The notes beneath the pieces are model-generated. The model was not told the origin of the DNA. It saw only the letters and a program-made list of their open reading frames with translations, and searched no databases. From Clostridia bacterium (GTDB taxonomy: Bacteria; Bacillota; Clostridia; HGM11327), in NCBI GenBank assembly GCA_017935525.1, contig JAGBHJ010000143.1:1-7101 (forward strand): a stretch of DNA of 7,101 nucleotides, read 5' to 3'. Below are positions 6,951 to 7,101 of this stretch, in pieces; within the stretch, counting starts at the first letter, position 1, and the number at the start of each line of letters is the position of its first letter. A program made the translations under genes and the position numbers.

Positions 6951-7101
6951 TGAATTGCCATAAATGGCATGAATTGGCTTGCGCCGTGAATTGAACTTCG
7001 TTCATGAATTGCCTTCGGCATGATAAAGTATAGCAATTCAATTCATGAAAACAAAGTTTTCAAATCATGAAGCCGTCAGGCTTCAATTCATGACGCAAAG
7101 C
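6951..7101. repeat. Array of short hairpins with invariant TGAAT / ATTCA separators, polarity switch in the middle, cut by window edge
   Basis: Left arm: TGAAT at 6951, 6970, 6987 and 7005, each followed by a small self-complementary block. The blocks are TGCCA-taaa-TGGCA (6956-6969), TGGC-ttgc-GCCG (6975-6986, closing T-G wobble), TGAAC-ttc-GTTCA (6992-7004) and TGCC-ttc-GGCA (7010-7020). A 15-base centre (7021-7035) follows. Right arm: ATTCA at 7036 and 7041, then TGAAAAC-aaa-GTTTTCA (7046-7062), AATCA (7063), TGAAGCC-gtca-GGCTTCA (7068-7085), ATTCA (7086) and TGACGCAAAGC, an unfinished hairpin at the window end. Stem sequences are unrelated while pairing is kept, and separators are nearly constant. 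There is no coding potential. I do not recognise it as a named repeat family; an intergenic repeat, a structured RNA or a protein-binding array are all possible. Confidence 0.8.

Noticed and set aside
7027..7054. A minus-strand promoter inside the hairpin array (TTGTTT, 16 bp, TATACT)
   Set aside because: The -35 box matches only three of six positions, and its bases belong to a hairpin stem and loop. With no gene downstream on that strand before the metallo-hydrolase, the match is probably chance.
6951..7101. CRISPR array
   Set aside because: The constant parts are only 5 nt, the variable parts are self-complementary, spacing is 16-19 nt in the left arm, and no cas gene is present in the window.

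Overview
The window looks like chromosomal DNA of a low-to-mid GC Gram-positive bacterium, most likely an anaerobic gut member of the Clostridia (Ruminococcaceae/Oscillospiraceae or Lachnospiraceae type). This rests on strong AAGGAG/GGAGG ribosome binding sites, two textbook sigma-A promoters (TTGACA, 17 bp, TATAAT), an XRE regulator with a TPR-like tail, and the protein families present. It is an inference from family content, not a database match. The stop codons agree with the standard code.

Layout. (1) 1-1050, plus strand: the 3' part of an XRE/TPR regulator gene, interrupted by an in-frame TGA at 364-366, so probably a pseudogene. A strong hairpin terminator at 1093-1135 separates it from the converging gene. 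(2) 1142-2260, minus: a protein tyrosine/serine phosphatase of the LipA/Y_phosphatase3 type with an N-terminal fibronectin-III/Ig-like region, read from its own consensus promoter at 2331-2359. (3) 2459-5842, minus: a two-gene operon. First comes a 640-residue fusion of a VTT (DedA/TVP38-like) membrane domain, a PlsC-type acyltransferase and a zinc ribbon. A YfcC-family (DcuC superfamily) transporter follows 21 bp later, and the operon ends in a clear terminator at 2410-2438. (4) 6106-6879, plus: a metallo-beta-lactamase-fold hydrolase of the COG1237 type, divergent from the operon, with a perfect consensus promoter and a good ribosome binding site. (5) 6880-7101: no gene, but a striking structured region made of one long hairpin followed by an array of short hairpins.

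The protein genes look like ordinary accessory or housekeeping functions: regulation, a phosphatase, lipid remodelling plus transport, and a metallohydrolase. No mobile element, defence system, tRNA or rRNA is visible. The most unusual feature is the right-hand array. Hairpins of unrelated stem sequence are separated by an invariant 5-mer, TGAAT in the left half and its reverse complement ATTCA in the right half, so the array switches polarity in the middle. It runs off the window edge in the middle of a hairpin. Because the stems differ but their pairing is kept, the structure seems to be what is conserved.
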